From Prochlorococcus sp. AG-363-N16 (GTDB lineage Bacteria > Cyanobacteriota > Cyanobacteriia > PCC-6307 > Cyanobiaceae): 64,000 nt of DNA. Under the pieces are notes generated by a model. It was not told the DNA's origin. It saw only the letters and a program-made list of their open reading frames with translations, and made no database searches. The stretch covers positions 1 to 64,000 of the forward strand of contig QCFW01000003.1 of the NCBI GenBank assembly GCA_003280135.1. The letters are read 5' to 3'. Shown in pieces: positions 38,719-49,729 of the stretch. How positions within the stretch are numbered: position 1 is the stretch's first letter; each line of letters opens with the position of its first letter. Position numbers and translations under genes: made by a program.

Positions 38719-39796
38719 GAATCCTCTCCATTTCTCTAATGATTCGTTGATTGTTTGGCTTTGTTTGCAGACTGATTCGCAACCAATTTTCTCCTAACCC
38801 TTTAAAAGATCTACAATCTCTTAGTAGAATGCCTTGCTGAGCCATTTTTTGATGCAAAGTGATTAATGGTTTATCGCTTTGTATTAATTGAAAATTAGTA
38901 GCTGAGTGGTGAGCAATTATTCCTTTCAGGGCTTTCAGATGGGAATGTAGCCAATTTCCTTCTGTGCGTATCCAGTTTTCTATATCTTGAAAATGTTTTT
39001 TTATTAGTATGTGGTTATTCATTACTATTGAACCAAAAGCATTAGCTATCCCATTTATTGGCCAAGGATCTCTGAAACTTTGCCATTGACTTAATCTCTT
39101 GGAATCTGCAATAGCGTATCCGAGTCTTAGTCCTGCTATACCAAATACTTTTGTCAGGCTTCTAATTACGATGAGATTGGTATTGTCTTTTATTAGGGGT
39201 ATAAGAGATTGCATTTCTCCATTCGGAACTAATGGAAGAAATGCTTCATCGCATATCACAAGTTTGTAAGTTTCCAGTAACGTCTCCAGTGATTCACGAC
39301 TCCATAACTGGCCAGTTGGATTATGTGGATTGGTTATCCATATTGCTTCAGATTTTGATTGTAAGGGAAATAATTGAGGAAACTTAGCCTCCCAAGATAG
39401 AGGTAACGGGAGCTCTAAATAACTAGAATTCCAGCATTTAAGAGCTCTTTTGTAATCTGCGAATCCAGGCGATGGGAGTGTGCTAATTCCACACATTGCA
39501 GCATCTCGAGCTGCCCATGTGATCAATTCAGCAGCTCCATTACCGGGGAGGACCATAGATGGGTTGACATCATGCCAATGTCCTATGGACTCTCGTAAAT
39601 CTGAATAATTTCTGTCTGGATAGCATCTGATTGCAATATCATGAATCGCTTTTGTTATTGATTCTTGGATAGCAAGAGAATTGTTGAAAGGTACTATTGA
39701 TGCACTTGCATCAAGAAGTTCATTTTCATGAATGCCTAATCTCTTCGCTTCTTGCGCAATATTGCCACCATGTCTAAGAGATTGTGCCTGGCTCAT
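38711..39796 (-). CDS. PLP aminotransferase-fold protein, CobD/CobC-like (threonine-phosphate decarboxylase candidate)
   Basis: A 361-residue class I/II aminotransferase-fold enzyme. The N-terminal 'RHGGNIAQEAKRLGIHENELLDASASIVPF' closely follows the CobD/CobC pattern (HGG..., DFSANINP equivalent), rather than HisC. Other motifs: 'NPHNPTGQLW', 'ICDEAFLPLVPN' and the PLP lysine in 'IRSLTKVFGIAGLRLGYA'. CobD makes aminopropanol phosphate for the cobamide lower-loop linker, plausible because picocyanobacteria make pseudocobalamin. HisC activity is an alternative. It is the third gene of rnhA-pyrD-this on the minus strand. Confidence 0.8.
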   Translation of the reverse strand: MSQAQSLRHGGNIAQEAKRLGIHENELLDASASIVPFNNSLAIQESITKAIHDIAIRCYPDRNYSDLRESIGHWHDVNPSMVLPGNGAAELITWAARDAAMCGISTLPSPGFADYKRALKCWNSSYLELPLPLSWEAKFPQLFPLQSKSEAIWITNPHNPTGQLWSRESLETLLETYKLVICDEAFLPLVPNGEMQSLIPLIKDNTNLIVIRSLTKVFGIAGLRLGYAIADSKRLSQWQSFRDPWPINGIANAFGSIVMNNHILIKKHFQDIENWIRTEGNWLHSHLKALKGIIAHHSATNFQLIQSDKPLITLHQKMAQQGILLRDCRSFKGLGENWLRISLQTKPNNQRIIREMERILK

Positions 39797-39811
39797 TATT
39801 TGAAAAAAGTT

Positions 39812-40996
39812 TTACGCTTCTAACCATGGTGCGTTACTACCAATAGCCTCCGATATACTTTGAAATTTATGAAGATCTAATTGCTCTGAAAACCCTTTTA
39901 AAATGTTAGTGACTAAAGATGGACCTTGAAAAATCCAACCTGTGTATACTTGCAAGAGAGAAGCTCCTGCTGTTATACGTTCCCAAGCAATTTTAGGGGA
40001 ATCAATTCCACCCACTCCAATAAGAGGTATATCATTGACGGATGATTTTCTTAGTAGCTTTAATACTTCTACGGCTCTTTTTTGTAGTGGAGATCCACTA
40101 AGACCTCCAGCTTCTTCCTGAAGAGTCCTTCCTGTTTGTAAGATAATTCGACTATCGAGACCTAAGCGATCAAGACTTGTATTTACTGCAATTAACCCTG
40201 ATAACTTTTCTTCGCAAGCAACACCTGCGATATGTTGAATTTCAGTGTCTTCTAGGTCTGGTGCAATTTTAATTAATAATGGTAGAGAATTATTTAATAA
40301 TTTTAGATGTCTGATAAGACGTCGTAATTGGGATGGTTTCTGTAATTCTCTTAATCCAGGAGTATTGGGAGAACTTACATTGATGACTGCATAATTTGCT
40401 AAAGGAGAAAGGATTTCTAGAGATGCAGCGTAATCCTCTGCTGCTTGCTCTAAGGGAGTTACTTTTGACTTGCCAAAGTTAATACCTAAAACAAATTGTC
40501 TGTTCAGAGGGTCTCCAATATTCTGCTTTTGTAATGTTTTAAGCATTGCCTTTGCACCATTATTGTTAAAACCCATACGGTTTAAAGCTGCTTTTTCTTT
40601 TGCCAGTCGAAATAGTCTTGGACGAGGATTTCCTTTTTGCGAATGCCAAGTAACTGTTCCAATTTCGCCATAGCCAAAACCAAAGAATTCCCAAATGCCT
40701 GCTCCCACTCCATTTTTATCAAAACCAGCTGCAAGTCCAATTGGGTTTTTAAAGCTTTTCCCAAAGAACTTTTGTTCAAGTCTTGGATCTGCATGTTGTA
40801 ATTCATTTGCTAGTTGATTCAATATTTCTGATATACCAGGCCTTTTTCTATAAATTGAAGCTTGTCCAATCAAGGCAAGTGCAAATTGAGTTAGTCGTTC
40901 AGGATCAATACCAGTGTCGTGAGAAAGGATTGGACTTAGAAATTGGTTATAAAGCGCATCGCTTGAAAGTGTCTTTAGAAATGATTGTTTTTTCAT
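39812..40996 (-). CDS. pyrD: Dihydroorotate dehydrogenase (quinone), class 2
   Basis: Oxidises dihydroorotate to orotate using quinone, at the membrane. The 394 residues include an N-terminal helical region for membrane/quinone contact, '[13 protein letters not shown]' and '[12 protein letters not shown]' (FMN/quinone tunnel), the catalytic serine region '[15 protein letters not shown]', 'LIKIAPDL' and '[28 protein letters not shown]'. The class 2 N-terminus rules out the soluble class 1 enzyme. It overlaps the rnhA stop by four bases. Confidence 0.95.
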   Translation of the reverse strand: MKKQSFLKTLSSDALYNQFLSPILSHDTGIDPERLTQFALALIGQASIYRKRPGISEILNQLANELQHADPRLEQKFFGKSFKNPIGLAAGFDKNGVGAGIWEFFGFGYGEIGTVTWHSQKGNPRPRLFRLAKEKAALNRMGFNNNGAKAMLKTLQKQNIGDPLNRQFVLGINFGKSKVTPLEQAAEDYAASLEILSPLANYAVINVSSPNTPGLRELQKPSQLRRLIRHLKLLNNSLPLLIKIAPDLEDTEIQHIAGVACEEKLSGLIAVNTSLDRLGLDSRIILQTGRTLQEEAGGLSGSPLQKRAVEVLKLLRKSSVNDIPLIGVGGIDSPKIAWERITAGASLLQVYTGWIFQGPSLVTNILKGFSEQLDLHKFQSISEAIGSNAPWLEA

Positions 40997-41481
40997 TCTT
41001 CCTTTCGTTTGGATGTTAGCTGTATTTCAACTTCTTTTGAGAAGCTAACAGCAATTTTATCTACTCTGTCATTGTCAATATCACCACTATGTCCTTTTAC
41101 ATATTCAAAATCTACATCTATGAGACGTTCTTTGTCTAAAGCTTCCCATAGATCTCTATTTAATACTGGCTTGCCTGATGCTGTTCTCCAATTTTTCTTT
41201 TTCCATCCTATTATCCAGGTGGTTATGCCATCAATAAGATATTTACTATCAGTTCTTATTTTCATTTTAGGGTGACGCGGAATATTCTTGAGTCTTTTTA
41301 GTACCTCTAATGCTGCTTTTAGTTCCATTCTGTTATTTGTTGTTTTCGGAGAATATCCGCCAAATTCATCTATGGAACCATCTTCATAGCGTATTAACGC
41401 ACCCCATCCCCCTGGACCTGGGTTTCCACTACAAGCTCCATCTGTAGCTGCAGTTATAGCGGGCGAACAATTTGTACTCAT
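40993..41481 (-). CDS. rnhA: Ribonuclease HI
   Basis: Cuts RNA in RNA-DNA hybrids. The 162-residue enzyme shows the catalytic acid set: Asp of '[15 protein letters not shown]' (near residue 14), Glu in '[13 protein letters not shown]', Asp in '[16 protein letters not shown]' and the C-terminal Asp in '[13 protein letters not shown]'. The basic '[21 protein letters not shown]' handle is present. It is coupled to pyrD and lies behind the rplL end, separated by a hairpin. Confidence 0.96.
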   Translation of the reverse strand: MSTNCSPAITAATDGACSGNPGPGGWGALIRYEDGSIDEFGGYSPKTTNNRMELKAALEVLKRLKNIPRHPKMKIRTDSKYLIDGITTWIIGWKKKNWRTASGKPVLNRDLWEALDKERLIDVDFEYVKGHSGDIDNDRVDKIAVSFSKEVEIQLTSKRKEE

Positions 41482-41489
41482 AGGAAATT

Positions 41490-41510
41490 AGCCGGCCCTT
41501 GAGACCGGCT
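41490..41510 (-). terminator. Stem-loop after the ribosomal protein operon
   Basis: Between rplL and rnhA the minus strand reads AGCCGG-tctcaaggg-CCGGCT, a GC-rich six-base-pair stem standing out in AT-rich DNA, followed by AATTTCC rather than a long U-run. Its position 40 bases after the rplL stop suggests a terminator or an mRNA 3'-end stabiliser. Read-through into rnhA is possible. Confidence 0.5.
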
Positions 41511-41549
41511 ATAAGTCTAAAGAGTTCCCAAATTTAATGCAGAATCAGT

Positions 41550-41942
41550 TTATTTAAGAGTTACTTTCCCTCCTGCACCTTCGATAGCTTTCTTTAATGC
41601 TTCTGCTTCATCTTTGGATATACCTTCTTTAATTGTTTTTGGTGCAGCCTCAACCATTGCTTTTGCGTCTCCTAGACCTAGTCCGGTTGCATTGCGTACT
41701 TCTTTAAGTACTTTAATTTTTGCTGCAGCATCAAAACTTTCTAATACAACTTCAAATTCAGTTTTTTCTTCAGCAGCTTCGCCACCAGCAGCAGCAGCAG
41801 CGCCAGGTGCTGCCATTACTACTCCAGCAGATGCTGCCGCAGAAACACCAAAAGCGTCTTCAATTTGTTTCACTAATTCAGAAGCTTCGAGTAATGAGAG
41901 CTCTTTAAGTGATTCAAGAATTTTGTCGGTTTTTGTAGACAT
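41550..41942 (-). CDS. rplL: 50S ribosomal protein L7/L12
   Basis: The flexible stalk protein that recruits translation factors. 130 residues: an N-terminal dimerisation domain ('[22 protein letters not shown]'), an Ala/Gly-rich hinge near 38-57, and the C-terminal domain ending '[17 protein letters not shown]'. '[22 protein letters not shown]' is typical. It follows rplJ by 52 bases. Antisense Gln-rich or Ala-rich reading frames here come only from the repetitive hinge codons. Confidence 0.98.
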   Translation of the reverse strand: MSTKTDKILESLKELSLLEASELVKQIEDAFGVSAAASAGVVMAAPGAAAAAGGEAAEEKTEFEVVLESFDAAAKIKVLKEVRNATGLGLGDAKAMVEAAPKTIKEGISKDEAEALKKAIEGAGGKVTLK

Positions 41943-41994
41943 GATTTAAATTCAGCAAAGAGTTAGGAAGAAAAGTTTGTCGGAATTACAGAGA

Positions 41995-42522
41995 TTAGCT
42001 TTCACCGTTGTCGGCATGCTGCTTTAGAGATCTAGCTAGACCTGATGGAACTTCATTGACCCCTACAGCAAGTTTTGTAGGTATTGCATTCAATGCTCCT
42101 GCAATTTGCGCCATAAGAGTCTCTCTTGATGGAAGACTTGCAATTGTCTTGATTTCATCTTGAGAGAGAAGTTTGCCTTCAAAAAGTCCGCCTTTGGTTG
42201 CGGATTTTTTGGTTTCTTTCTGGAATGTTTGAACTGCCTTTAATGCAGCACCTACATCGCCTTTTACAAGTACGAATGCATTGGTTCCAGTGAGTAAAGA
42301 CTCAAGTCCTGACCATGAACTATTTCCATCGATTGCCTTACGAATTAACGTATTTTTGGCAACTTTACAAATGCCACTACTTGGCTCAAGACGAGTCCGT
42401 AGATCAGACATTTCTTTGATGGAAAGACCTTTGTAATCTAGAACCAAAGCCATTTCGGCTTCTGCTAGTAGGTCTTTAATCTCGTTGACTATTTGTTTCT
42501 TACTCTCCAGTGTGCGGCCCAT
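41995..42522 (-). CDS. rplJ: 50S ribosomal protein L10
   Basis: Forms the stalk base with L12 dimers on L11. The 175-residue sequence begins '[19 protein letters not shown]' and has '[17 protein letters not shown]' and 'KNTLIRKAI' for rRNA binding; the C-terminal helix (about 140-175) binds L12. It is preceded by a structured leader (see 42535-42715) through which L10 probably represses its own mRNA. Confidence 0.98.
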   Translation of the reverse strand: MGRTLESKKQIVNEIKDLLAEAEMALVLDYKGLSIKEMSDLRTRLEPSSGICKVAKNTLIRKAIDGNSSWSGLESLLTGTNAFVLVKGDVGAALKAVQTFQKETKKSATKGGLFEGKLLSQDEIKTIASLPSRETLMAQIAGALNAIPTKLAVGVNEVPSGLARSLKQHADNGES

Positions 42523-42534
42523 AGTAATTGGATC

Positions 42535-42719
42535 GAATCAGGGAAGTAACTAGACAAGCTGCCGTAAATCTCTTAAAGGAGACGAGGATGCTCTGTCGAT
42601 TCAATCCAAATTAGATAAACCGTTTAGCATTTGCCTCGGCAGGGTTTCTGTACTTTCGTACTACCTACTTTCTTTGGCTTTGCTAATACCAGATGGTATT
42701 TGCTAGTTCAATAAATATA
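42535..42719 (-). ncRNA. L10-type ribosomal protein leader with candidate promoter
   Basis: The 207-base gap before rplJ carries several stems on the minus strand: AATACC-atct-GGTATT (42685-42700), GTAC-gaaa-GTAC (42650-42661), and the unpaired-type motif CCTGCCGAGG (42634-42643) close to the L10 leader consensus of bacteria. An extended -10 like TGGTATATT (about 42714-42722) lies just ahead and could start the leader after the rplA stop. The L10(L12)4 complex is the expected ligand. Identification is by pattern, not by computed fold. Confidence 0.65.
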
Positions 42720-42729
42720 CCAAATGAGG

Positions 42730-43437
42730 CTACGCTTCTTCCTTAAGGTCTTGAAGAGCATTGATATCAACTTGCACAGAAGGTCCCATTGTTGAAGTTA
42801 AATAAAGACTTTTCCAATAACGTCCTTTAGCACCACTAGGTTTATTTCTCTCTATTGTTTCTTGTAAGGCTTTTAAATTTTCAAGTAAGGCTTCTGCAGT
42901 AAAGCTTGCTTTCCCAAAACGAACATGCACAATCCCACCACGATCAGCTCTAAATTCAAGTTTTCCTGCTTTAAATTCTTTAATAGCTGCACTGATATCA
43001 GTTGTAACTGTCCCTGCCTTTGGATTTGGCATTAGTCCTCTAGGACCTAGTACGCGGCCTAGCTTTGCGACTTTAGGCATCATGTCAGGAGTTGCTATCA
43101 GTATGTCAAAGTTCATCTCACCCTTGCTAATAGTTTCAACAAGTTCTTCCTCTCCAGCTAAATCAGCTCCAGAAGATTTAGCTTCAGAAACTTTCTCTCC
43201 TTTGGCAATAACGGCTATTTTTACTGACTGACCAGTCCCTTTTGGTAGAGCAACGGTTGTTCTTAATTGTTGGTCAGTGTATTTGGGATCTATTCCAAGC
43301 CTTGCATGAGCCTCGATTGTTTCATCAAACTTTGCTGTGGAATTTTCTTTAACCAAATTAATAGCGTCGATTGGTGCATACAGTCTTCCTTCAACTTTTG
43401 AAGAAAGATTGGTCATTCTTTTAGAAGGTTTGTTCAT
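42730..43437 (-). CDS. rplA: 50S ribosomal protein L1
   Basis: Forms the L1 stalk that moves E-site tRNA and represses its own mRNA. 235 residues with '[33 protein letters not shown]' N-terminally, the signature '[20 protein letters not shown]' and C-terminal '[20 protein letters not shown]'. It follows rplK after 81 bases, an unusually wide gap for this pair, which holds a likely L1-binding hairpin. Confidence 0.98.
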   Translation of the reverse strand: MNKPSKRMTNLSSKVEGRLYAPIDAINLVKENSTAKFDETIEAHARLGIDPKYTDQQLRTTVALPKGTGQSVKIAVIAKGEKVSEAKSSGADLAGEEELVETISKGEMNFDILIATPDMMPKVAKLGRVLGPRGLMPNPKAGTVTTDISAAIKEFKAGKLEFRADRGGIVHVRFGKASFTAEALLENLKALQETIERNKPSGAKGRYWKSLYLTSTMGPSVQVDINALQDLKEEA

Positions 43438-43444
43438 AATAAAC

Positions 43445-43474
43445 GGGGTTCATGCGACCGCTTTGGTCTCCCCC
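43445..43474 (-). promoter_or_regulatory. Probable L1-binding mRNA element before rplA
   Basis: On the minus strand GGGGGAGACC-aaagc-GGTCGC-ATGAACCCC folds as an outer GGGG/CCCC stem and an inner GACC/GGTC stem, with an asymmetric internal loop containing GCATGAA. This resembles the L1 site on 23S rRNA helix 76-77 and known mRNA mimics, which share an ATGA-type loop strand. It ends seven bases before the rplA start region, where it could block translation when L1 is in excess. Confidence 0.65.
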
Positions 43475-43518
43475 TGAATGGTTGAAGTTAGGTTGATTGG
43501 CAAAAATTTTGAAAAAAT

Positions 43519-43944
43519 TTAGTCACTAATAGAAACACCCATATTTTTAGCTGTCCCTTCTATGACTTTCATTGCCGACTCAATACTACTGCAATTAAGA
43601 TCCGGTAATTTTGTTTTTGCTATTTCTTCTAATTGACTACGATTAATTGATCCTACTTGGCCTTTTGCGGATTCCCCTGAACCTTTTTGAATTCCTGCGG
43701 CTTTTGTTATAAGAACTGATGCGGGAGGTGTCTTTGTAATAAAGGTAAAACTTCTATCTTCAAACACAGATATCTCAACTGGTATGACAAATCCAGCTTT
43801 GTCTTGAGTTCTTGCGTTGTACTCCTTGCAAAAGGACATAATATTTACACCATGTTGTCCAAGGGCTGGCCCTACAGGAGGTGCAGGATTTGCTTTGCCA
43901 GCCTGAAGAGCTAACTTAATGATCGCTACAACTTTCTTTGCCAT
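43519..43944 (-). CDS. rplK: 50S ribosomal protein L11
   Basis: Part of the GTPase-associated centre. 141 residues: N-terminal domain with '[31 protein letters not shown]', and C-terminal rRNA-binding domain with '[39 protein letters not shown]' features. Start ATG at 43944, 114 bases after nusG. Operon secE-nusG-rplK-rplA-rplJ-rplL is conserved across bacteria. Confidence 0.98.
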   Translation of the reverse strand: MAKKVVAIIKLALQAGKANPAPPVGPALGQHGVNIMSFCKEYNARTQDKAGFVIPVEISVFEDRSFTFITKTPPASVLITKAAGIQKGSGESAKGQVGSINRSQLEEIAKTKLPDLNCSSIESAMKVIEGTAKNMGVSISD

Positions 43945-44058
43945 CTTTGAGGGGAATTGGATTAATTAATACTTACCTACTGAAGAGGAAAGCTTGTGAA
44001 TGTTTTTCAAAATTACTTCTTTGTTTGCCAAAAAAGGAATTATTAGAAATTTTATCAG

Positions 44059-44730
44059 CTAGTTCTGCTTATTGATTTGAGAAAATTCAAGTTCAACGGG
44101 TGTTTCTCTTCCAAAGATTGAAAGAAGTGCTTTTAATTTGCTTCTTTCTCCTGAAACTTCTATAACTTCACCCTGGAAATCTTTAAAAGGACCTCCAGTA
44201 ACGAGAATCCTATCTCCTTCTGCAAGGTCAAGTTTAACAACGGTTTTCTTCTCAGCTGTCCTTTTAAATATTCTATTTACTTCAGAACGACTAAGTGGTC
44301 TTGGTTTGATATGACCTCTCCCTCGTCCCGTCGGTCTTCGGTCTTCTGCACCAACAAAGTTAATTACATTTGGAGTACTTCTAACAGCCATCATTGTGTC
44401 CTCATCAAGTACCATTCGTACTAATACATAGCCTGGGAAAACTTTTTCTTCTGTAGATTGTCTGCTTCCATCTTTTTTTAATTTTACCGCTGGAGTTTGA
44501 GGGATTTCTATTTCTAGAATTCTGTTGCTTACTCCAAGAGTTACAGCTCTTTGCTCCAAGGTGGCCTTGACTTTTTTTTCACAGCTCGAGGCAACTTGAA
44601 TGGCATACCATCTGGCTATGGATGTTTTAGCTATGGAATCTAATCCACCTAAGGTTTCGTCTCCATTCTCTGGTGAACCTAAATCTATTACCTCTGAGGG
44701 TGAATTGGGAGTGGGATCTAACTCAGACAC
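44059..44730 (-). CDS. nusG: Transcription termination/antitermination protein NusG
   Basis: Binds RNA polymerase and couples it to Rho or ribosomes. 223 residues: a disordered acidic N-terminus of about 35 residues, the NGN domain ('ARWYAIQVASSCEKKVKATLEQRA', 'VFPGYVLVRMVLDEDT', 'NFVGAEDRRPT') and a C-terminal KOW domain ('LAEGDRILVTGGPFKDFQGEVIEV'). Start is GTG at 44730. It follows secE by 44 bases. Confidence 0.97.
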   Translation of the reverse strand: MSELDPTPNSPSEVIDLGSPENGDETLGGLDSIAKTSIARWYAIQVASSCEKKVKATLEQRAVTLGVSNRILEIEIPQTPAVKLKKDGSRQSTEEKVFPGYVLVRMVLDEDTMMAVRSTPNVINFVGAEDRRPTGRGRGHIKPRPLSRSEVNRIFKRTAEKKTVVKLDLAEGDRILVTGGPFKDFQGEVIEVSGERSKLKALLSIFGRETPVELEFSQINKQN

Positions 44731-44774
44731 TGTGTAGAAAATGCTTGGTGAAAATTAAGAATGTTGGATGTCAT

Positions 44775-45023
44775 TCAACGAAAGATTTGAGAGGCACCCC
44801 AACCAAAAAAACGACTGACTGCAGCAATTGATGCTGCAGAAAGGGTTACCATCAATATTACAGCTATTGATTCACTAAAAAGTTGTTGGCGACTAGGCCA
44901 GACAACTAATTTTAATTCCTCAATAGTCGCAGCTAAAAAGCCTTTTTTTGGCGAAGGATTCTCTTCGCTAACAGGCTCAACTGAGTTTGGATTCTCTTGG
45001 TCTTGAGAAGGTGTTGTTGTCAC
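44775..45023 (-). CDS. secE: Preprotein translocase subunit SecE
   Basis: Small subunit of SecYEG. 82 residues with a soluble Pro/Glu-rich N-terminus, then the amphipathic 'FLAATIEELKLVVWPSRQQLFSES' block and one transmembrane helix, the single-TM form usual in cyanobacteria. Start GTG at 45023. It begins the operon with nusG and follows clpB by 75 bases. Confidence 0.95.
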   Translation of the reverse strand: MTTTPSQDQENPNSVEPVSEENPSPKKGFLAATIEELKLVVWPSRQQLFSESIAVILMVTLSAASIAAVSRFFGWGASQIFR

Positions 45024-45098
45024 AGCAAAACGTCCTAGGCTGAAGCTTTTGAATATGAAATAGTTTAGTAGCTATCAGATTTCTTGATATTACTATCT

Positions 45099-47840
45099 TT
45101 AGTGCTCCCCTTTAAAGTTTAATTCTTTTGAATCATTGTCACTTTCCTGAATTCTCACTGCCGAGAACCCTTGGAATTCGTCTTCAAGCAATTTAGTTGC
45201 CAAGGGATTTTCTATTCGTCTTCGAATAATGCGTCTTAATGGTCGTGCTCCATATTCAGGCTCATATCCATCTAGAGCAAGGTTTTTGATTGTTAAATTA
45301 TCAACACGTAATTCTAGATTTTGTTCTGAAAGTAAATTAGTAACTTCTTTAAGTTGTAGTTTAATGATCTCTTGTAGATTTTCTTTTGAAAGCGGTTTGA
45401 ATTGAATTGTTTCATCAATTCTATTAAGAAATTCTGGGCGAAATTGTTTTCTTAATAATTGCTCAATTGTTGCATTTAGAGACTGAAAGATCTCTTGAGA
45501 TTCATATTGATTACTTTCTAAAAATTGTGTACTTTCAAGAATTTTTCTACTTGCAATATTACTTGTCATCACAATCACCGTATTTCTAAAATCAACAGTT
45601 CTTCCTTGAGAATCGGTTAGTCGACCATCATCTAAAACTTGAAGTAAAATATTAAATACATCGGGATGAGCCTTTTCTAATTCATCTAGAAGTATCACAG
45701 CATATGGGCGTCTTCGAATTGCTTCGGTTAGCTGACCACCCTCTTCATAGCCAACATAACCAGGTGGAGCTCCAAGAAGTCTCGCAACAGCATTTCTTTC
45801 CATGAATTCACTCATGTCAAGCCTTACTAATGCTTCTTGTTCATCAAATAATGATTCTGCTAGAGCCTTTGCAAGCTCAGTTTTCCCTACTCCAGTTGGG
45901 CCTAAAAATAAGAAAGAGCCAATAGGTCTATAGCTATCTTTCATCCCAGCTCTTGCTCTTTTAATAGCTTCTGCTACTGCTTTGACTGCTTCACATTGCC
46001 CAATAACTTTTTTAGAAAGATCTTTTTCTAAATTTAAAAGCTTTTGCTTTTCACCAGCTATTACTTTATTCATAGGAATGCCAGTCCAGTTTGCAACAAC
46101 ATCTGCTATATCTTCAGGATCTACTTGATCTCTGATTAATTGTGAGCCATTTGATTGCAATGTTTGTTCAATTAATTCCTGAGTATTTACTATTTGCTCT
46201 TGTATTTTATAAAGAGATTGATATTTAAGTTTTCCAGCTTCTTCCAGATCTCCATTAGCTTCTGCAGCCTCGATTAAATTTTTAATACTTATTTCCTCTG
46301 AATACAAAGCTTCTAAATCTTGAGTTTGGGTTTTCTGTATTTCCCAGCTGTTATAGAGATTATTGATTTTTGTTTCTTGCATGTTAACCTTTTCTTCTAA
46401 TTCTGCTAATCCTCTGTCTTCTGTATCAAGTAGTTTTTGTTTTAATTCTGAAAGTAAAATTTCTTCTAATTTAATTAACTTTGGCTTTGATGTTGATTCG
46501 ATTTTTATTTGAGCAGCTGCTTCATCTATAAGATCAATTGCTTTGTCTGGAAGACATCTGTCGCTTATATATCTATCTGCGAGTTTATTTGCTGCAATTA
46601 ATGCTTCATCTGAAATACGTACTCCATGATGCATTTCATATTTACCTTTAATACCTCGTAGTATCTCTACGCTTAAATCTATGCTTGGCTCTTTGATAAG
46701 AACTTGTTGAAATCGTCTATTTAGTGCTTGATCTTTTTCTATTACTTTTCGATAATTTTCAGGTGTTGTTGCACCAATACATCTCAGCTCTCCACTAGCA
46801 AGAATTGGTTTCAATAAACTCGCAGCATCAGCACTTGATCTATCCGTGGAGAGCAAAGTATGAAGTTCATCAATAAAGAGAATTACCTTTGCTTTGCTTT
46901 CGCTGGCTTCTTTTAAAACAGACCTAAGTCTCTCTTCAAATTGCCCTCGAAATTTTGTTCCAGCTATTAATGCTCCAATGTCTAATGATATTAACTTTAA
47001 GCCTTTTAAAGAGTCTGGAACTTCATTTTCAATGATTCTTTGTGCTAGTAATTCTGCTATTGCTGTTTTACCTACTCCAGGAGCACCAATTAATACTGGA
47101 TTATTTTTTCCTCTTCTAGATAAGACTTTGATTGCAGAATTAATCTCTTTATTTCTACCAATTACAGGGTCTAACTCTTGATTTAATGCTGCTAAGGTTA
47201 AATCTCTACCAAACATTTCCAAAAAGCTTGGTTCTTTTGTGATAGTGATTTTATTGTTAATATTTGATGCTTGAGATTGACTTTCTGATTGGATTAGTTC
47301 GTTAATATCTTCACTTTCTCTGTGCATATTTTGCTCTATTTCTTGCATGTTCTTTGTATATAAGCGTTCTACTGTTTTTTCTATTTTGCGAGGTAATCTT
47401 TTTGGTGACTTTCTTAATTCGCTTTCAAGAATCTCACTGGGCAAGCCAACTGCATTAAACAGCTCAGAACCAACCCTTTTGTCTCTTCCAATTGCTAAAA
47501 GTAAATGAGAGATTTCTATGGAACGAGAACCCCACCTTCTTCGGAAAGTATCTGCACAATCAAGCAATTCTTCTAAGTCCTCGCCGATAAACAAATTGGA
47601 ATGATTGGAGCTTGGTAGCGTAGCAAGAAAAGCTTCGAGTCTGTCTAGGATCTCTTCCTCATTAATGGGAAGTGCTGAGACTATATTTTGAAAGTTTGCA
47701 TCAGTAAAAAGTACTTGCAATATATGTTCTACATCAAGATTTTTATGTTTCCATCTAAGAGCTTCTTTCTCAGCTTCAAGCAAAACACTCCATGCTTGAT
47801 TACTAAAGGCATCAGGATTATTAGTTAGGCTTGGTTTCAT
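45099..47840 (-). CDS. clpB: ClpB-type disaggregase/Hsp100 (possible ClpB2)
   Basis: A 913-residue AAA+ unfoldase with two nucleotide-binding domains. After the Clp N-domain (about 1-150), NBD1 has 'GAPGVGKTA' and NBD2 'GPTGVGKTE', with 'DEYR'-like Walker B 'LFIDELHTL' and 'ILLDELEKAHPDVFNILLQ'. The coiled-coil M domain typical of ClpB sits between (about 430-560). No ClpP-binding IGF/IGL loop is evident, so it is a disaggregase rather than a protease regulator. Cyanobacteria usually have ClpB1 and ClpB2; which this is cannot be settled here. Gene position next to secE may be conserved. Confidence 0.9.
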   Translation of the reverse strand: MKPSLTNNPDAFSNQAWSVLLEAEKEALRWKHKNLDVEHILQVLFTDANFQNIVSALPINEEEILDRLEAFLATLPSSNHSNLFIGEDLEELLDCADTFRRRWGSRSIEISHLLLAIGRDKRVGSELFNAVGLPSEILESELRKSPKRLPRKIEKTVERLYTKNMQEIEQNMHRESEDINELIQSESQSQASNINNKITITKEPSFLEMFGRDLTLAALNQELDPVIGRNKEINSAIKVLSRRGKNNPVLIGAPGVGKTAIAELLAQRIIENEVPDSLKGLKLISLDIGALIAGTKFRGQFEERLRSVLKEASESKAKVILFIDELHTLLSTDRSSADAASLLKPILASGELRCIGATTPENYRKVIEKDQALNRRFQQVLIKEPSIDLSVEILRGIKGKYEMHHGVRISDEALIAANKLADRYISDRCLPDKAIDLIDEAAAQIKIESTSKPKLIKLEEILLSELKQKLLDTEDRGLAELEEKVNMQETKINNLYNSWEIQKTQTQDLEALYSEEISIKNLIEAAEANGDLEEAGKLKYQSLYKIQEQIVNTQELIEQTLQSNGSQLIRDQVDPEDIADVVANWTGIPMNKVIAGEKQKLLNLEKDLSKKVIGQCEAVKAVAEAIKRARAGMKDSYRPIGSFLFLGPTGVGKTELAKALAESLFDEQEALVRLDMSEFMERNAVARLLGAPPGYVGYEEGGQLTEAIRRRPYAVILLDELEKAHPDVFNILLQVLDDGRLTDSQGRTVDFRNTVIVMTSNIASRKILESTQFLESNQYESQEIFQSLNATIEQLLRKQFRPEFLNRIDETIQFKPLSKENLQEIIKLQLKEVTNLLSEQNLELRVDNLTIKNLALDGYEPEYGARPLRRIIRRRIENPLATKLLEDEFQGFSAVRIQESDNDSKELNFKGEH

Positions 47841-47877
47841 AGATTATTTATAGCCTGTTGAGGAGAACAAAAGTTTT

Positions 47878-48279
47878 TTAAGTAGCAGTGGAACATATAT
47901 CTTTTTGAATTAATTCAATTTTGTATCCATCGGGATCTTGAACAAAGGCGATTAAAGTATCACTATGCTTCATTGGACCAGGATCTCTAATGATATTTCC
48001 ACCATTGTTTGCAATTGTCTGACATGTTTGATAAATATCTTTGACACCAATTGCTATATGACCATATCCAGTACCTATGTCATAAGATTTTTGATTCCAG
48101 TTGTGAGTCAATTCTAAAACAGCCCCACTTTCTTCAGAACCATAACCAACAAAGGCAAGGGTAAATTTCCCAGAAGGGTAATCTTTTTTTCTCAGTAGTT
48201 TCATCCCTAATACCCTGGTATAAAAGCTTATTGATGCTTGTAGATCCACTACTCTAATCATTGTATGAAGGATTCTCAT
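47878..48279 (-). CDS. gloA: Lactoylglutathione lyase (glyoxalase I)
   Basis: Isomerises the methylglyoxal-glutathione hemithioacetal to S-lactoylglutathione. The 133-residue protein keeps all metal ligands at the E. coli numbering: H5, E56, H74 and E122. Alignment by eye is nearly collinear with E. coli GloA ('MRILHTMIRVVDLQASISFY', 'FVGYG', 'GYGHIAIGV', 'DPDGYKIELI'). Glutathione genes gshB and grxC are also in the window. It is divergent from eno. Confidence 0.96.
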   Translation of the reverse strand: MRILHTMIRVVDLQASISFYTRVLGMKLLRKKDYPSGKFTLAFVGYGSEESGAVLELTHNWNQKSYDIGTGYGHIAIGVKDIYQTCQTIANNGGNIIRDPGPMKHSDTLIAFVQDPDGYKIELIQKDICSTAT

Positions 48280-48344
48280 TTGCTTAAAGATGTCTTTGGA
48301 GTGCTTTCTTATTCTGATATCTAATCAGATGGAAAGACTGATGA

Positions 48345-49718
<1,374 letters not shown>

Positions 49719-49729
49719 ATAAAACTTCC

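Noticed and set aside
41720-41908. Gln-rich plus-strand frame over rplL
   Set aside because: Produced by repetitive Ala codons of the L12 hinge read on the other strand.
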